DNA of 64,000 bases from Tetracladium setigerum (Eukaryota; Ascomycota; Leotiomycetes; Helotiales), in contig PZJY01000002.1 in assembly GCA_031472005.1 (NCBI GenBank), positions 4,278,001 through 4,342,000 on the forward strand, written 5' to 3'. Below the pieces are notes generated by a model that saw only the letters and a program-made list of their open reading frames with translations, did not search any database and was not told the DNA's origin. Both the position numbers and the translations under genes were made by a program. Positions 47,318 to 59,362 of this stretch are shown piece by piece. How positions within the stretch are numbered: position 1 is the stretch's first letter; each line of letters begins with the position of its first letter.

Positions 47318-47649
47318 TGTGGTTCGCGACGCATTTTTCAATGTAGATTATTTTCTTTTGTATAATGTGTAAAGATATGATGTGACGGCAGATATGGTTA
47401 TCGCGCTTCGGGGAATAGTATTTCTGGGGGTTATATTCAGGTGGGAAAACTTAAATATGTAGGAAATAATTGTCGGGAGTGTATAACATGTTTGTTGAAG
47501 AATATATATATATATATATATATATATTTGATCTTTTCAACTGCAATAATTGGATCGATCTCCGTGAGGACCGTGCGCAATATAAAAGTTCTTTTTGAAC
47601 TAGAAAAACTGACCATTCGCCATCAGACCATGGGAAGCATCATTCTTGC
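47318..47649. other. Convergent 3' flanks with TA tract
   Basis: 330 bases between polymerase gamma and the aldo-keto reductase, which converge. It includes the TA microsatellite below and no gene. Confidence 0.5.
47502..47527. repeat. (AT)13 microsatellite
   Basis: Thirteen AT units in the shared 3' flank of two converging genes. Likely length-variable and prone to miscalling. Confidence 0.9.
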
Positions 47650-48945
47650 TCATATTTCAAGCTTTTCCACCGTTGGGTCCCATGAAAGATGAACATATTC
47701 ATCTGTCGACAGCTTGTTGAGGTCATCATCGGAAAGCTCGAAGTCGTACAATTGAGAATTCTCTATGATTCGGCTTGGAGTCACACTTTTAGGTAGCGGA
47801 ACGAATCCTGAGATTGAGAAAATCAAAGTTAGCTCCTACGCTTTAAGTTGAAAGAGCTTGGAAAATGGAATGCAATCCACCAGCACAATATAAATTTGTG
47901 GTGTTTTGAACCTCCAAGAAACTGGAAATAGACATACCATTTTGTAAACTCCATCTCAATAGGATTTGAGTCCCAGTCTTCCCATACTTTTGACTCAGCT
48001 CCTGTACGATCTTATCATCCGACTTGCCCCCTCTGAACTATTACCCCAAATCAGTATCTCTTACACATAATTTATACACGACACAACATACTATCGGACA
48101 ATAAGCCTCAACAACAACACCTCTTTTCTTACACCACTCCGCAATATCGGGTCTACAGAGCCAAGGATGCAACTCGACCTGATTCACACTCAGAATACCA
48201 CCTTTGCCCTCACCACCTCTTTCTCTCTCCAATTCCTTGATATGAGTCTCTAACTCATCTAGGTGATGTACACCATAATTGCTGACTCCCAGCGAGCGAA
48301 TCTTACCGCTTTCCTGGGCTTCAACAAGAGCCCTCCAGGACTCTTTACGGTTGGCAGAGCCGCCAAATGGAGCGTGGATCAACACTTTTGGTCAAGGTCA
48401 GTTCATGCGCGCTAGAAGATTCCAAGATGGAGAAAAAGGAATTATACTTAGGTCAATATAATCAAGTCCGGTCTCAGCCAGCGATAACTCAATCTGAGAT
48501 TTTGTTTTCTCATAACTCAAAGTTTTAGGTCGAATCTTGCTGGTAAAGAAAATTTCCTCGCGGGGAAGACCACTGTTGCGAATGGCCTCTCCACATGGCT
48601 TCTCGTTCTCATACAAAGCAGCAGAGTCGACCTGTAATCTCGTATTAGTTACGCCCTCTCCATCACTTTGAAAAGTTTATTCGGAATGCTTACATGGCGA
48701 TATCCAGCTTTGAATGCGTTGTGAACAGCTTCAGCGCAGTCTTCTATGGATCTGTCAAAGTGATTAGCCTTTGGAAGCAGCGCCACAAGAGTATATGCCA
48801 TTTTTACGTTCGAAACACCTAATGACTAAGTTTAGTTCCTTGCATCACCACTGGACCATTCAAAATAACATACCCCGAACCCAAGCAACGGAATCTCATA
48901 TCCAGAATTCAGTGTTCGCTTTGAATTGATGCTTAGCGCAGCCAT
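47650..48945 (-). CDS. Aldo-keto reductase, seven exons including an 11-nt microexon
   Basis: NAD(P)H-dependent carbonyl reductase of the (beta/alpha)8 AKR family. Exons in coding order are 48874-48945, 48808-48818, 48694-48751, 48448-48631, 48092-48384, 47938-48037 and 47650-47807 (876 nt, 291 residues). Introns are 54-130 nt. The start MAALSINSKRTLNSGYEIPL leads to LLGFG and VFRT. The microexon GTGTTTCGAAC supplies VFR and is supported by phase on both sides. The catalytic tetrad is visible: Asp in GYRHVDSAALYENE, Tyr in that ALYENE motif, Lys in FFTSKI and His in LIHAPFGG. Further AKR signatures are GKIRSLGVSNYGVHHLDEL, SVNQVELHPWL and PLPKSVTPSRIIEN (cofactor loop, Lys-Ser/Arg). Substrate is unknown. 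It converges on polymerase gamma. Confidence 0.9.
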
Positions 48946-49550
48946 TGTTTTCCGAAAAAGAACAACGGTTAAATCGGTAGTAACGTCTTGGTTCGATCAA
49001 GAGAATGAAAGGAGATGATGTGGCAAGTGAAGGGAGTTTCACAATATTTATATATCTATGAACAGGAAAAGAATGGTTTGGTGATGACGGCATTCACTTT
49101 GCATCATATATATATATCTTGAAAGTGGGGTTGGAGAAGTGGGATGGACATTCATCAATCGCAATCAAGAGTGCAAACCATTTGATAATAGTTCGCATGG
49201 TGTAGTTTCCCGAATTTATTTTAGAGAAATATTAAGAGCGTGATCGGATACACCAAGATGATCTTTTGTTGTGGTGGGTTAACTCACAAGCCGATAATTG
49301 TACAGTACGTCAGCAAAATACAGCCCATGAAGTATTTCAATGTTGGATTTCTTTTTCTTCTCGCCAGGACAAGACTCTAGGCACACTAAACACAAGTTGA
49401 TTGAGCTTTCAGCTGGCTGTCAGTAATATCTATCATCGGAGACGATCTGTATTTGTATTCCATTCAAGTGATCTCCCTTTTAACGCATTCTACGGTAAAC
49501 ATTGATTACATAGCCTGAAGGATTGAGGGCATCAAGTGTATTTATTTGGC
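48946..49550. other. Intergenic region, no gene seen
   Basis: 600 bases of AT-rich sequence with a short TATATATATAT at about 49108-49118. It contains the aldo-keto reductase promoter and the 3' flank of the 2EXR gene. Confidence 0.5.
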
Positions 49551-50642
49551 TCAGTTTCGTACTCGACAACACTCACAACTCCAAAGCAAGGTATAATCCA
49601 CATTCGGCCAAATCTTGTCCCCTTTGTCGGGCCGGTATGCGATGATCCGATTGTTGAAATCACTCTGGAACATCCAATATTTCGCTTTACACCATATATC
49701 GCCAACATCTCTTCCTTCGGGTCCTTCTTCATTCCTTCCATCTGTTTCTATCTGCGCGAAGAACGCTCTCGGGCCCGACAACTCACGATACCAAGTACCT
49801 CTACTCATCTCATAACTACCTTCAAGTAAGTCTTCCTTCCTCCCAAAATAAACCACATCCTCAATCTTCGTATCCTTCCATGGCAACTCGTCCCAGGATC
49901 CGAGAGATCCAAGACTAGTATACCCAATAGGATTTCGCTCGTATCTAGACTCAAATCTGTTCCAAATCGCAGGGTGTTTCGGCATGTTCAACCCCACTCT
50001 CTTCGTCCCATTCACAGCACATTCTCTCAACAACGCCTTAACTCCCTCTTCTGGAATTCTTTGAAAGAAATCATCTGTTGCCAAAGGGAGAACACAAATC
50101 CGATCCACACTCGGATTAAAATATATCTTCGGCTCCAACAGATCGACCTCTGCAACAAGAAATCCCCCTTCCTCCAAAATGTCGTTCATCCCATGATCGG
50201 TCTCATAAGGTATCAAGTGATTGAATACATCGTGACTCGATCCAAATCCGAGTTTATAGTGCCTCAATCCTTCAGCGCGCGATTCTCGCGTAGCGTGTAG
50301 GATGCTTGGGACCGGAGAAGAACATGTCCAGAAGTAGTCGTGTTCGTAGCGATAGCAGTCGCCTGCGTTGGAATAAGGCCGTGAGGAGAAGGAGACTGTA
50401 ATGAAAAGATTTCGCGGTTCGGAACAAGCATCGGCCCAGATGAGCAGTCGAATCTCATGTGGGAGGAAAGGAAACAGTGGGAATCCTGGGGAATGCTTGA
50501 TGACTTTTTTGGGACCGGTTGCCCTCTTGTGGGGTCGGGAGGATGGGGCGGGGTTGATGGCAGCGTGGTCTCGGCTTGTCTCTCTTTTGTTTTTTGTTGC
50601 TCTTTGGAAGGACAGAAAGAGTTTCGAGGTGGAAATTCCCAT
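49551..50642 (-). CDS. 2EXR domain protein
   Basis: Single exon, 363 residues from the ATG at 50642; an in-frame ATG at 50759 would add 39 residues. Residues ~60-130 carry the fungal 2EXR signature: FPLFPFLPHEIRLLIWADAC, then PSILHATRESRAEGLRHYK. The domain is an F-box-like/EXXR module greatly expanded in ascomycetes and of unclear biochemical function. IYFNPSVDRICVLPL is the usual second half. The remainder is acidic/aromatic, with FGRKEDLLEG and WMFQSDFNNRIIAYRPDK. The N-terminal 55 residues are basic and low in complexity. I chose the downstream start because the preceding codons are unlike the family start and run into leader-like sequence. Confidence 0.8.
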   Translation of the reverse strand: MGISTSKLFLSFQRATKNKRETSRDHAAINPAPSSRPHKRATGPKKVIKHSPGFPLFPFLPHEIRLLIWADACSEPRNLFITVSFSSRPYSNAGDCYRYEHDYFWTCSSPVPSILHATRESRAEGLRHYKLGFGSSHDVFNHLIPYETDHGMNDILEEGGFLVAEVDLLEPKIYFNPSVDRICVLPLATDDFFQRIPEEGVKALLRECAVNGTKRVGLNMPKHPAIWNRFESRYERNPIGYTSLGSLGSWDELPWKDTKIEDVVYFGRKEDLLEGSYEMSRGTWYRELSGPRAFFAQIETDGRNEEGPEGRDVGDIWCKAKYWMFQSDFNNRIIAYRPDKGDKIWPNVDYTLLWSCECCRVRN

Positions 50643-51145
50643 GACTGAGATGTGATGATATAGAAAAGACAGAGCCTTGTCTAATACCGTAAAGATTTGG
50701 TTGAGGAGAAGAGAGTGAGATGTCATGTGTAGTGTACTTGCGCAACACGTACAGCCCAAGCTAGCTAGAGCACAAATGAAGAGGCGCCTGCATTATGCAA
50801 GGCAGAATCTTCAACTTTTAGCCATGAAATTCTCCCTTGCAGGATTTGGAATTTATGTCTCTTCAGCCTCAATTTCTCGAACTCTGTAACTGAAATTCTC
50901 GAAGAAGATGTCACGCTGAAGGAAGATATCTTTTTCGTGACTGTGCATGTCAATAGGATTACAAAGATCTAGACTTTCCGTTCCCCTGCGAATTCTCTTG
51001 GCGATTATGGAGGCGACCTACGTCATACATCACTTAGTCAGGACATGAAATTTCATGCGATAGAAGAATCGAATAAACACGGTATCTTTTGATGTATTTC
51101 ACTCTTACTGCCATTTCCAAAAACCCAATCGAAGCCTAATACTTG
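50643..51145. promoter_or_regulatory. Divergent promoter region
   Basis: 500 bases between outward-facing starts of the 2EXR gene and the membrane-protein gene. No assignable site. Confidence 0.4.
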
Positions 51146-52355
51146 ATGTCTACAGCAATCCCTCGTGGACGATCCAATTCCGACTCTGCCACCGCAGAGA
51201 GTCCTCACACACCACCACCTCCGGCGTCCCGCATAACATTTGAAAATATCCGACGTTCGTCCTCGAAATCCAAACCTTCCGATCGAGTCGAGAGCAACGC
51301 ATACTACGACAGCCGAGCTGCCAGCCAGAAAGAATTCAACCGTCGAGGCAGCACACTTCAGGCCTATTACCTCGACCATCCCGAACTCCTCCCGCAACTC
51401 CCTTTTACATTCCGGCATGGCTTCAAGAGATGGAGACTCGGTGGCTACATCGCGCTGATGGTGTTTGATGCGTGTATTGTACCAATCATGTTATACTATT
51501 CAATGACATTTGGAGGAAATGTGGAAGGATACATCACCTTCGCCCTTGTCACAGCAATCTGGGGAGGACCAACATACATTGAATTCGCAGTACGATCATT
51601 CCGTCTTGTCATCATCAAACAACAACGCTTCTATAAGCCGCTGGGAGTCAATCACCGATGGGCATTTGACATCACAAACTGGATCCTGGTTCTCTTAATT
51701 ACAGTAGTTACTGCAATCCTTATCGTCGGTGCAGCCCCTCACGATGTCTTCCTACGGGTCCTCTCCATGCCTGGCCCGGCAATCCTCTACTGCATCGCAG
51801 GACCAATCTTTTTACTCACAGTTTATCACCACTTTGGCTGGAAGGCGCCATTCCGTATCAGTTCAACACCAAAAGGGGAGCCAGTCTTGCCTGGAGTTTT
51901 CTACATCGTCGAAGATGTTGTCGCAGTGAATGCACGAGGAGGAAGACCTTTCCGGGAGGGTTTGGCAGCACGATACAAAGCAAGTCCGATCTTCCGAAAG
52001 ATGATGCGCGATCAGTCTTGGTTCTGGTCGATAGGTGGACTAGTGATGGCAGGAGCTTGTACTGCCGTGGTGGTCATAAATCCCGTGCCAGAGCCTGTTG
52101 CCTATGGAATTGGTACGTCATCTACTTTTCCCTCCATATTCAGAGACTAATTGATTGCTTCCAGGCTGGGGTGTTCCTTTCTTGTGGGCAGGTGTATGGA
52201 GTGCTATCACTGTCATATGGGTTCGATCTGTTATGCACAAAGAGCGGATGACGTGGGAAGAGGAATCGGACATAATGAAATCTACAATGCCCAAACCGCC
52301 AGATGCAGATACTCCAATAGAGGGAAGTGTGGCAGGCCATCATTTAAACGAATAG
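51146..52355 (+). CDS. Multi-pass fungal membrane protein of unknown function
   Basis: Exons 51146-52112 and 52165-52355 give 385 residues. The 52-nt intron has donor GTACGT, branch GACTAAT and acceptor TTCCAG. A soluble Ser/Pro/Arg-rich N-terminus (~90 residues, start MSTAIPRGRSNSDSATAES) precedes hydrophobic helices. These are YIALMVFDACIVPIMLYYSM, ITFALVTAIWGGPTYIEFAV, WILVLLITVVTAILIVGAA, ILYCIAGPIFLLTVYHHFGW and SIGGLVMAGACTAVVVIN, then two more across the splice (YGIGWGVPFLWAGVWSAI, TVIWVRSVM). Between helices 2 and 3 sits a basic loop (RSFRLVIIKQQRFYKPLG). The C-terminal tail is short and acidic. No enzymatic signature is seen and I do not name a family. Confidence 0.75.
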
Positions 52356-53235
52356 TATGCAAGATGAGTATTGCTTTGGGATAGTGTAAGGGTAGATTTA
52401 GTGTAATAGACCAGAATGATTCAATGTAAATAGAAGGGTTCTCTCAGAGAAGAGATATGCAACGATGCTTAACAGGGACATATCATGAATAATGTGGGGG
52501 AGTATTGTGACTCTTTGAGTTTAGATGAGTTCCAATTTCTCTTGCTATGTCACTAACTCGATTGTCCAAGACAGTCGTGTAAAATGGACTAGCACAGACA
52601 CTTGATCCAAGATTTTACGGCCTTGACTCTCTTCCGATCCAATGAGATATCAAAAACGTGTTGACGTGAATATAAGGCACTGTAGTTTTGCCAAGGTGGC
52701 CAATCCGTGTTGTAGGAGCTAAGCGAGCTGTGGTCAGGAGATAGCCGAGCAGCTGGCACTCCCCCATATGCCACGACTCCTTGTGTTCTCTGTCATCTTT
52801 CAACCCTGAACAAATCCATGTTGTAAAGTTGCTGTACTTGTAATGGCACCAAAGGGAATATCATAAATTCAACCAGGAATGGCAATTCTTGGCACTAATA
52901 TTCAATAGGCATTGCATACAGAAGGGAGACGAGACCACTGATCAAGAGATGACTGTTTGATTCCATACACTACTGATATTGGAAAGTTAGATCAGCACAA
53001 GATCACAACATGAAGTATCTATCACGAGAGGGAAATGAGTATTTGACGACTTGAAAAATAAATCTTTGAATTAAGCTAGACAAAGCTTTGATAGGTCACA
53101 AGAGACCCCGAGAAGGAAGAAGAATGACATGCGCATCGATCAAGACGAATTGTCTTGACTTTCGTATGAGGATTTGTGTCATGCCGTCAGGATGGGAGGA
53201 AAGAGTCGTCGTGAGCACCTTTGCTTTCCGTTGCT
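52356..53235. other. Convergent intergenic region, no gene seen
   Basis: 880 bases between convergent genes, with only short frames (for example 52589-52803 minus) lacking motifs. Confidence 0.5.
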
Positions 53236-54314
53236 TTAACGACGGGAGCTTATGGTAGCGTTGCTAGAACTTCCAGCTGCATCGAGGCTTTTTCGGAAGA
53301 AGTCGGTAAACTTGGAGAAAGGGATGAGTTCTGTTCGATCGTAAAGATCAACATGGCCAGCGCCTTGGACCCAGAACAACTCCTTTGGATAGCCGGAGAG
53401 GTAGTAAGCATCCTCGGCAAACTCGCGTGAGTGTGCTTCAGTGCCTGCAACGAACAGAACTGGACGAGGGGATATGATGTCAATGTTACTCAACGGGTAA
53501 TAATTATTCAAGCGGAAGACAGAGGACGTTCTTGGATATGTGGTGAGATTTGGCGCTGAGCTTGCAGGCGTGAACTCTCCGCGGCGAGTACGGTAGAAGT
53601 CAAAGAATTCGATATCAATCGCTGTGGAGTTCTCTGTAATCCGTTGGGGGTTCCGCCGCCGTAGGTTGGCTCGCCACCATCAACCTCCACTTGTCGCTGC
53701 TCGGTTCCCAGGACAATCGCAGCCTGTCTTTGTGCAAAGTCAACCGAGTTACGCATTCCGTCGCGGGTAGCGGCGCCCATATCATACATGCTTGTGGTTG
53801 CGATGGCCTTGATGCGTGTGTCTATCTTTGCGGCACTGATAACCCATGAACCACTCCCGCAGATTCCAAGACCACCAATTCGTTGGTGATTGACGTAGTC
53901 TTGCAGGCTCAGATAATCTACCGCGGCACTAAAGGTCTCTGCGTACATATCTGGCAGGACTGCTTGTCGCGGCACACCTTCACTGGCGCCCCAGAAAGCA
54001 GGGTCGATAGAAATGGTAACAAAACCCTGCTCGGCTAACTTCGTGGCGTAGAGATTTGCGCTTTGTTCCTTTACTGCACCGAAGGGAGGCCCGACGATGA
54101 TGGCTGACGCTCGACCAGTCCGGTTGTTTGGAATGAAGAGATTTCCTGCCATAGTCATGTTGAACTGGTTGGGGAAAAAAATCGGTTGCATTGTGACGAT
54201 ATCGCTGACGTAGAAGTTGTTAGCCCCGTAAGACATATTTTGTGCTGTGACTGTCATAAAATTGACAAGCACAGTGAAGCACAGCGCGGCGATATTGTGT
54301 CCAATCATGGTCAT
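53236..54314 (-). CDS. Secreted alpha/beta hydrolase, apparent -1 frameshift
   Basis: The N-terminal signal peptide ends near TVTAQ (hydrophobic core IAALCFTVLVNFMTV). The body is an alpha/beta hydrolase: AIIVGPPFGAVKEQ (oxyanion strand), then the nucleophile elbow GICGSGSWVISAA. The acid-residue strand is RPVLFVAGTEAHSREFAEDA, and the catalytic His is in QGAGHVDLYDR. This is the YcjY/dienelactone-hydrolase-like group common in ascomycetes; substrate unknown. The N-terminal frame runs to GGEPTYGGGTP and the C-terminal frame resumes at QRITENSTAIDIEFFDFY. The switch is at a run of five G on the plus strand (53646-53650), where a sixth would restore about 359 residues. No splice pair fits. A real null allele is the alternative. 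Confidence 0.82.
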
Positions 54315-57006
54315 GGTACTGCTGTGATTTTGTTGCGAGTGACTTCGGGTGGATTTCTTATCTTAAGAAAAAGGAATGAGAGGTGAAGGTGAAGTTGAAG
54401 CCTCTCCAGTATGCGAATTATGGCTAGTCTTATAGCTCACACAGCAAGGAAAACACTTTATAGCAGTCTCGCGCTAAGAAAGCCGACATCAATATTGCCC
54501 GTGATATCAATCGTCATCGGAGTGGCAGTGTAGTCTTAGGGACTCCATTTATTGGAGCTGATTGCGTAAGTTATTCTACCTGCAATACTGATATTAGATT
54601 GTTCAGTCTTGCCCAGCGATAGTGCACCCCGCTGGTTTTAGCACTTCACGGCAAAACAACTTAACAGGGAGATAAGGGGCAAAATCGCTGTATTGTAAAG
54701 ACAAAAGAATTGACTATTTCCAGGGAAATACACAGCATATCCAATGACAAGCGACGGGGAGTTTTCCGTACTAGACTCATTACTCGTACTTTATAGTATT
54801 TATAAATTATAATTCTGTTATGGATGGCCAACAATATTGTACCATATGCAATTTATTCCTTCGCAATTCAAAATGTGCCAGAAGTTCCGAAATCATTGCG
54901 TGGCCTCTCTCCACATTATCTTCTTATTTCGTAGGAAGTGAGGTAATTGAAGAAACGTGTGTCGATGAGTCCTGGGAGCTGGAGGTTCCATGCCAAGACC
55001 ATAAGCAAGCTGCAGGAATTATCTTGGCGAACTCGGCAATATTTCGGTCGGGAAAGTTAGCACGAATCAAAATAATACTTCATTAAGTTTATGCTAGGTT
55101 TATGGCCATAGAGGCAAGCTCGATATTAATATGGGAGGTACGCTATATTCTTCGCATCTGCCTGAGTGATGACTTTGTTGAATATAGAGGTTTAATCGGT
55201 AATTTTTTCTCATCGTCTGATAATTAGTTATCGCTAGTTAAATTATACCTTAGCGTTTGGTAGCGGCATCGATGCCTTGGTTCACTAGTCAAATAATCTT
55301 TGATTTCTGAATATCCAGGACTTAGGCATCTTCTGGTACGTATCCCGAGTGTTGATGAATATCTTGTTAAACTACTTCAGCGAAGTTTTAGCCTAGTTTT
55401 GGTAGCAGTGTTCCTCCTGCGTTTGTTTTTTTATTATTCCAATTCATTTGCAGGTCGTTCCAATGTTTTGTGGGGGGAAGGAGGTAGATTCTCGTTGGTT
55501 TTGAGACTAGAGTGTGTGTTCTTTGCTGTTGGGGTAATATAATCCGTGAGGACTGCATAGGCGGAGAGCAAGTAGAACGGGCATAGTTGAGAGAATCAAG
55601 ACATTGACTAAGACTTGGTCCTTAAAATTGAGCTGAGAAAGATTTGTGTTTACGGGGGGCACACCAAGCTATTAGTTGCAAAAGCTCTAGTTCACTAGCA
55701 TATCTTCCGCGATTTCTTCGTCCACTGTATGGACAGTTCCGAGAAGGGATTTCCGATCATCCTAGTGTTTATAGAACTCGAGCCAAATGCTGGGGGCACC
55801 ATTGTTTGCCCGGATACGATGCTATTATTCAATTGTCCGAAGGGAGTATCGCCATGTATGTCAACCCGGAGAGATCCACACTTCTCGAAACTCGACCTCA
55901 GCGACGCGCTTACTCGGTTCAGTACAATCGGGCAGAACTATGAGTGTATTGACATGACGGGAGTGGGCTGGGGTGTGTTTGTACCACATCTCGTTCACAA
56001 CCTATTCTGCAAATTATGATGTCGTCGGTCATATGAAGGCTGTCACTAATCGTCTTATCCTCTTGGAACGGCTGCATTTTTTTGAGCAGGTAGATGGAAA
56101 TTGCAGTTTAATGGAAAGGACCACAATGCAAAGTGATGGAGAAGAGAATCAATTGAAGAAGTGCAGAAGTGCTATATCTAGAGAGCCTATTATCAGGAGA
56201 GGTTGAGATATGGGAATGAAACAAAGGGCGAAGAGGCAAGAGGGCTTGATAGGCAAAATGAGTTTTTGTTGCTGTTCAATTTAGTTCCCTCTATGGATTT
56301 AAATATCAGCCCCTTGACAGGGTCACAGGGCGATGGGTTTAATATACATCAATACTATTGTGATAAATGTCAAGAAGAGAAACAGGATTCTACCTGAGGA
56401 TGCAATCAATCGCCAAGTAAAGTGTTCTCCAGACGTTATCCTGTGTAAGGCTACCATGGTAGTGAAGATTAGTAAGTTTGACTAGCTAACAAAGTAGGTC
56501 AGATCGTCTTGCTCGTATTGTTTTTATTGAGCCAGCCCTTGAAAATTCATAGTCCTATTTAATACTAGGCTTTATTGTTGACCGCTGGGTGAGTGCTTTT
56601 GATTGGCTCTCTTCCTAGCATTCCCCCACCTTTACTAATTCCAATGTAATGTGCATTTTCACCTCCACCACCATCACGTCATCTCGGCAAATCCCAGGGT
56701 CTGATTCATGAGATAAGGGAGAACCCAGTCTGTCGTTTGTTGTCTATCTTTTGAACAATTAATGAACAATTATCTGTTCGGTACTTCGCTTCTCTTTTCT
56801 TCCTCCCTTCTATTCACAATTCCGCTCAACTTACCAACGGGCAAGCCAAGCCTTGCTCAGCAAGTATTGTGTTCTTTGTGATTGGCTAGCTCTTTGAACT
56901 CCTCCTGCACAGTCATGCATGATAGCGCGATACGTCTCAACCCCTGCATTTGGATGAAAAATAATTCTATGGCGGTGCGAACTACAAGATTACCTCAGTT
57001 GCGAGA
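54315..57006. other. 2.7-kb intergenic region, no confident gene
   Basis: AT-rich with many short frames (54820-55086, 55300-55542, 55644-56019, 56203-56397), none with a recognisable motif or joinable splice sites. I looked for terminal repeats, transposase or reverse-transcriptase motifs and saw none. It could hold decayed sequence. Confidence 0.5.
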
Positions 57007-58958
57007 ATGAATTCGATCCATCCAGCAGGCTCAAAACGAAAAAAAGACGAGTTCATCCAACACAATCAAACGCAGTCTCAATCTGAAGGAAACGGAAATG
57101 TCAGCCTTCAGCAGGGTCATCATGAGACCGAAGCCGACAACGGAAACCGTGGGAATCAACCAGCCATGTTCCAGTGGGTATCAATGGAGAATAATGGCAA
57201 AGCATCGAACCTCCATACAGTACGATCTCATATTAAAAAGAGAGAACATGAAAAGAAAAGGCAGCTGAAGAGGAAGAGCTTGGGCGGGAGTTCCCAGCCG
57301 CTGCAAGGGCAGCTCAGTTCAGCTTCCAGCGCTTCTTCCCACGCCACAGATCTACTTTGCGTAACCCCAGACGAGCCGGTTCTGACGGATGATAAAAAAG
57401 AGGCTGTATGTCAACTAGCAAGTTCAAAAGACATGTCAAATGCACTCTCGGTAGCCGTCTATGACCAAACCAATAATTGTAAGAAGTGCGTTTTTATTTG
57501 TTTATATCATTTAATGTTCAATGCTACATATCCAGACCTACTAAACAGCTCTCTAGTAATCCCATATGCATGGTTCGAAACCAATGGTCCAATTCTATAT
57601 GTGGACCGGCTGAAATGGCCCTTCTCAACTCCTCTTCACGTGACTGGTTCAGATCGAGTTCCAGCACCATATACAAGTTTGACTCCGAGGCAATCTGGCT
57701 GGTCACCACATATACGTACTCCCGATACCATGGCGGTTAGAGGTGCCGTCCTAGACTCTAAGGTCTTGATTTGGATTGGACAAAGCCCCGAGTGCTTTCG
57801 ATTTCGTGTTGACACTATCAAGTGGATCCAAGAACAATTGGAAGATCCAGTGAAAGCTATTAGCAATCCCACAATCGGGGCTGTGATGACTTTTGCCATG
57901 TGGACTGTAAGTCATTGCCCAATGTTTCCTCCAACTTCTTCGTAATGCAACCAAAACTATCCAGCTGGACATCCCAAAATGTGTATAAGCCACAGTATTT
58001 ATATTCGACAAGATACTCCGATCAAGCCGCTTTCATGAACTGATTACCTAACTCAAAATAGGCAGGCTACAGTAACCCCATTGAAATGGTTAATCACATG
58101 AACGCCATCGAACGAATAGTCAACCTACGAGGAGGATTTCATTCTTTTCTTTCCGATAGGCTAATGGGAAATAAACTCACACTGTTAGTATACGCAAAGT
58201 GCCCCGCTTTTTGCTGCTAACATTTCAGTTTCGATTCTATGATAGCTGTTCAGACTGGAAACCCTCCACGATTTCCTCGAGTTGAATACTTCATTGCCCA
58301 ACCAATTACCCCGACCATAAATGAACGCAACATTCACCAAGAATCACCTCTCTACGGCTCTGGGAATTTTGCAACTGTAGTCAAGCACCACCAAGATCTC
58401 GAAGCAATTTTGTCCATTCTTTTCAAGATGTGGAAACTCACTCAATTCATCCAGCAAAACCACCACCGTCAGATGCAGTGCACGTCGCTACCCGAGGCTG
58501 TCCCTTTCCTCACAGAACCTAGGACAAATTACGCCTCCCCGTTACTCACCCTTCCCTTGATATCTAATTGCAATAACCCTTCCCACCCCCATGTTCTCGA
58601 AACATTGCGCAGTGCCGGTGTTATTTACGAGTGCGTCCTTTCTGGTCTCGCTTCGGATTTCCCTTCCCCTACCAACAATTCTACATTCCAACAACTCTAC
58701 GCTGCATTTGGAAAGTGCTCACATGACGAATTCTGGCTGAGATATCCAGGTATCCTACTCTGGGTTATGCTAGTTGGAACAGCAACTGCAAGAGGAAAAG
58801 AAGAGGCGGCATTCTGGATGTTCTACCTAAGTAGAACAGGTGCTTATACTAGTGTTGAGGGACAGTTGGCGGGCACTGAAGCGATCCGGAAATTCTTGGA
58901 TGTCCAGAACTGGATTAGGGAGAGAAATTACCCAATTTCGAACGATGTGTGTGCATGA
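57007..58958 (+). CDS. Fungal transcription-factor-domain protein without a visible zinc cluster
   Basis: Exons 57007-57478, 57536-57906, 58062-58183 and 58229-58958 give about 564 residues. Introns are 57 nt (donor GTAAGA, in phase), 155 nt (donor GTAAGT) and 45 nt (donor GTTAGT, branch TGCTAAC). The N-terminus is Gln/Ser-rich and basic. FQWVSMENNG then TVRSHIKKREHEKKRQLKRK fits the leader found in fungal proteins that pair this motif with a Fungal_trans_2-like regulatory domain. That domain is helical: AISNPTIGAVMTFAMW, NPIEMVNHMNAIERIVNLRGG, LFDSMIAVQTGNPPRFPRV and GILLWVMLVGTATARGKEEAAFW. No CX2CX6C cluster is present, so DNA binding is unproven. The second intron could instead be split by a 16-nt exon near 57964-57979; the simpler join is preferred. 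Confidence 0.72.
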
Positions 58959-59362
58959 TTACGATTAGTTAACGAAATATTCCATAGAGGTAGATGTCAA
59001 TTTGAGCGCAATAGAATATTAGATTCTAAGACTCTAAAGAATCTTAGCAGCGTTGTAAGAAAGACTTTAACTATACTTCTGGTCGAATATCTCCATGTCA
59101 AACATGTTTATGCTCGCCTCTTCTTCTTGGTATAATTTTCTTATCTATTTCGAAGTCCATCGATGCTACTTGTTCGGCTCATAGGCTCACTTCTGCCTGC
59201 CCGACAAAACATTCCGTTATCCCTTGAAGCCCTTCCCTCAAAATCCGATCCTATCTGCGAGACTATTGGAATAACCCTGTCAGGAATACAGACTTACTTG
59301 CTCACTTATAATCAACCCGCCCGGTAATCTCCCTTACTACTAGCCCTGGTTCCCATAGCTCC
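58959..59362. other. Convergent 3' flanks
   Basis: About 400 bases between the transcription-factor-domain gene and the minus-strand Gly/His/Pro-rich gene. No conserved frame. Confidence 0.45.

Noticed and set aside
54820..56397. Several short frames that might be a decayed mobile element
   Set aside because: No terminal repeats, transposase, integrase or reverse-transcriptase motifs could be seen.
57964..57979. Possible 16-nt exon splitting the long intron of the transcription-factor-domain gene
   Set aside because: Direct joining of 57906 to 58062 keeps phase and gives a smooth helical sequence without a microexon.
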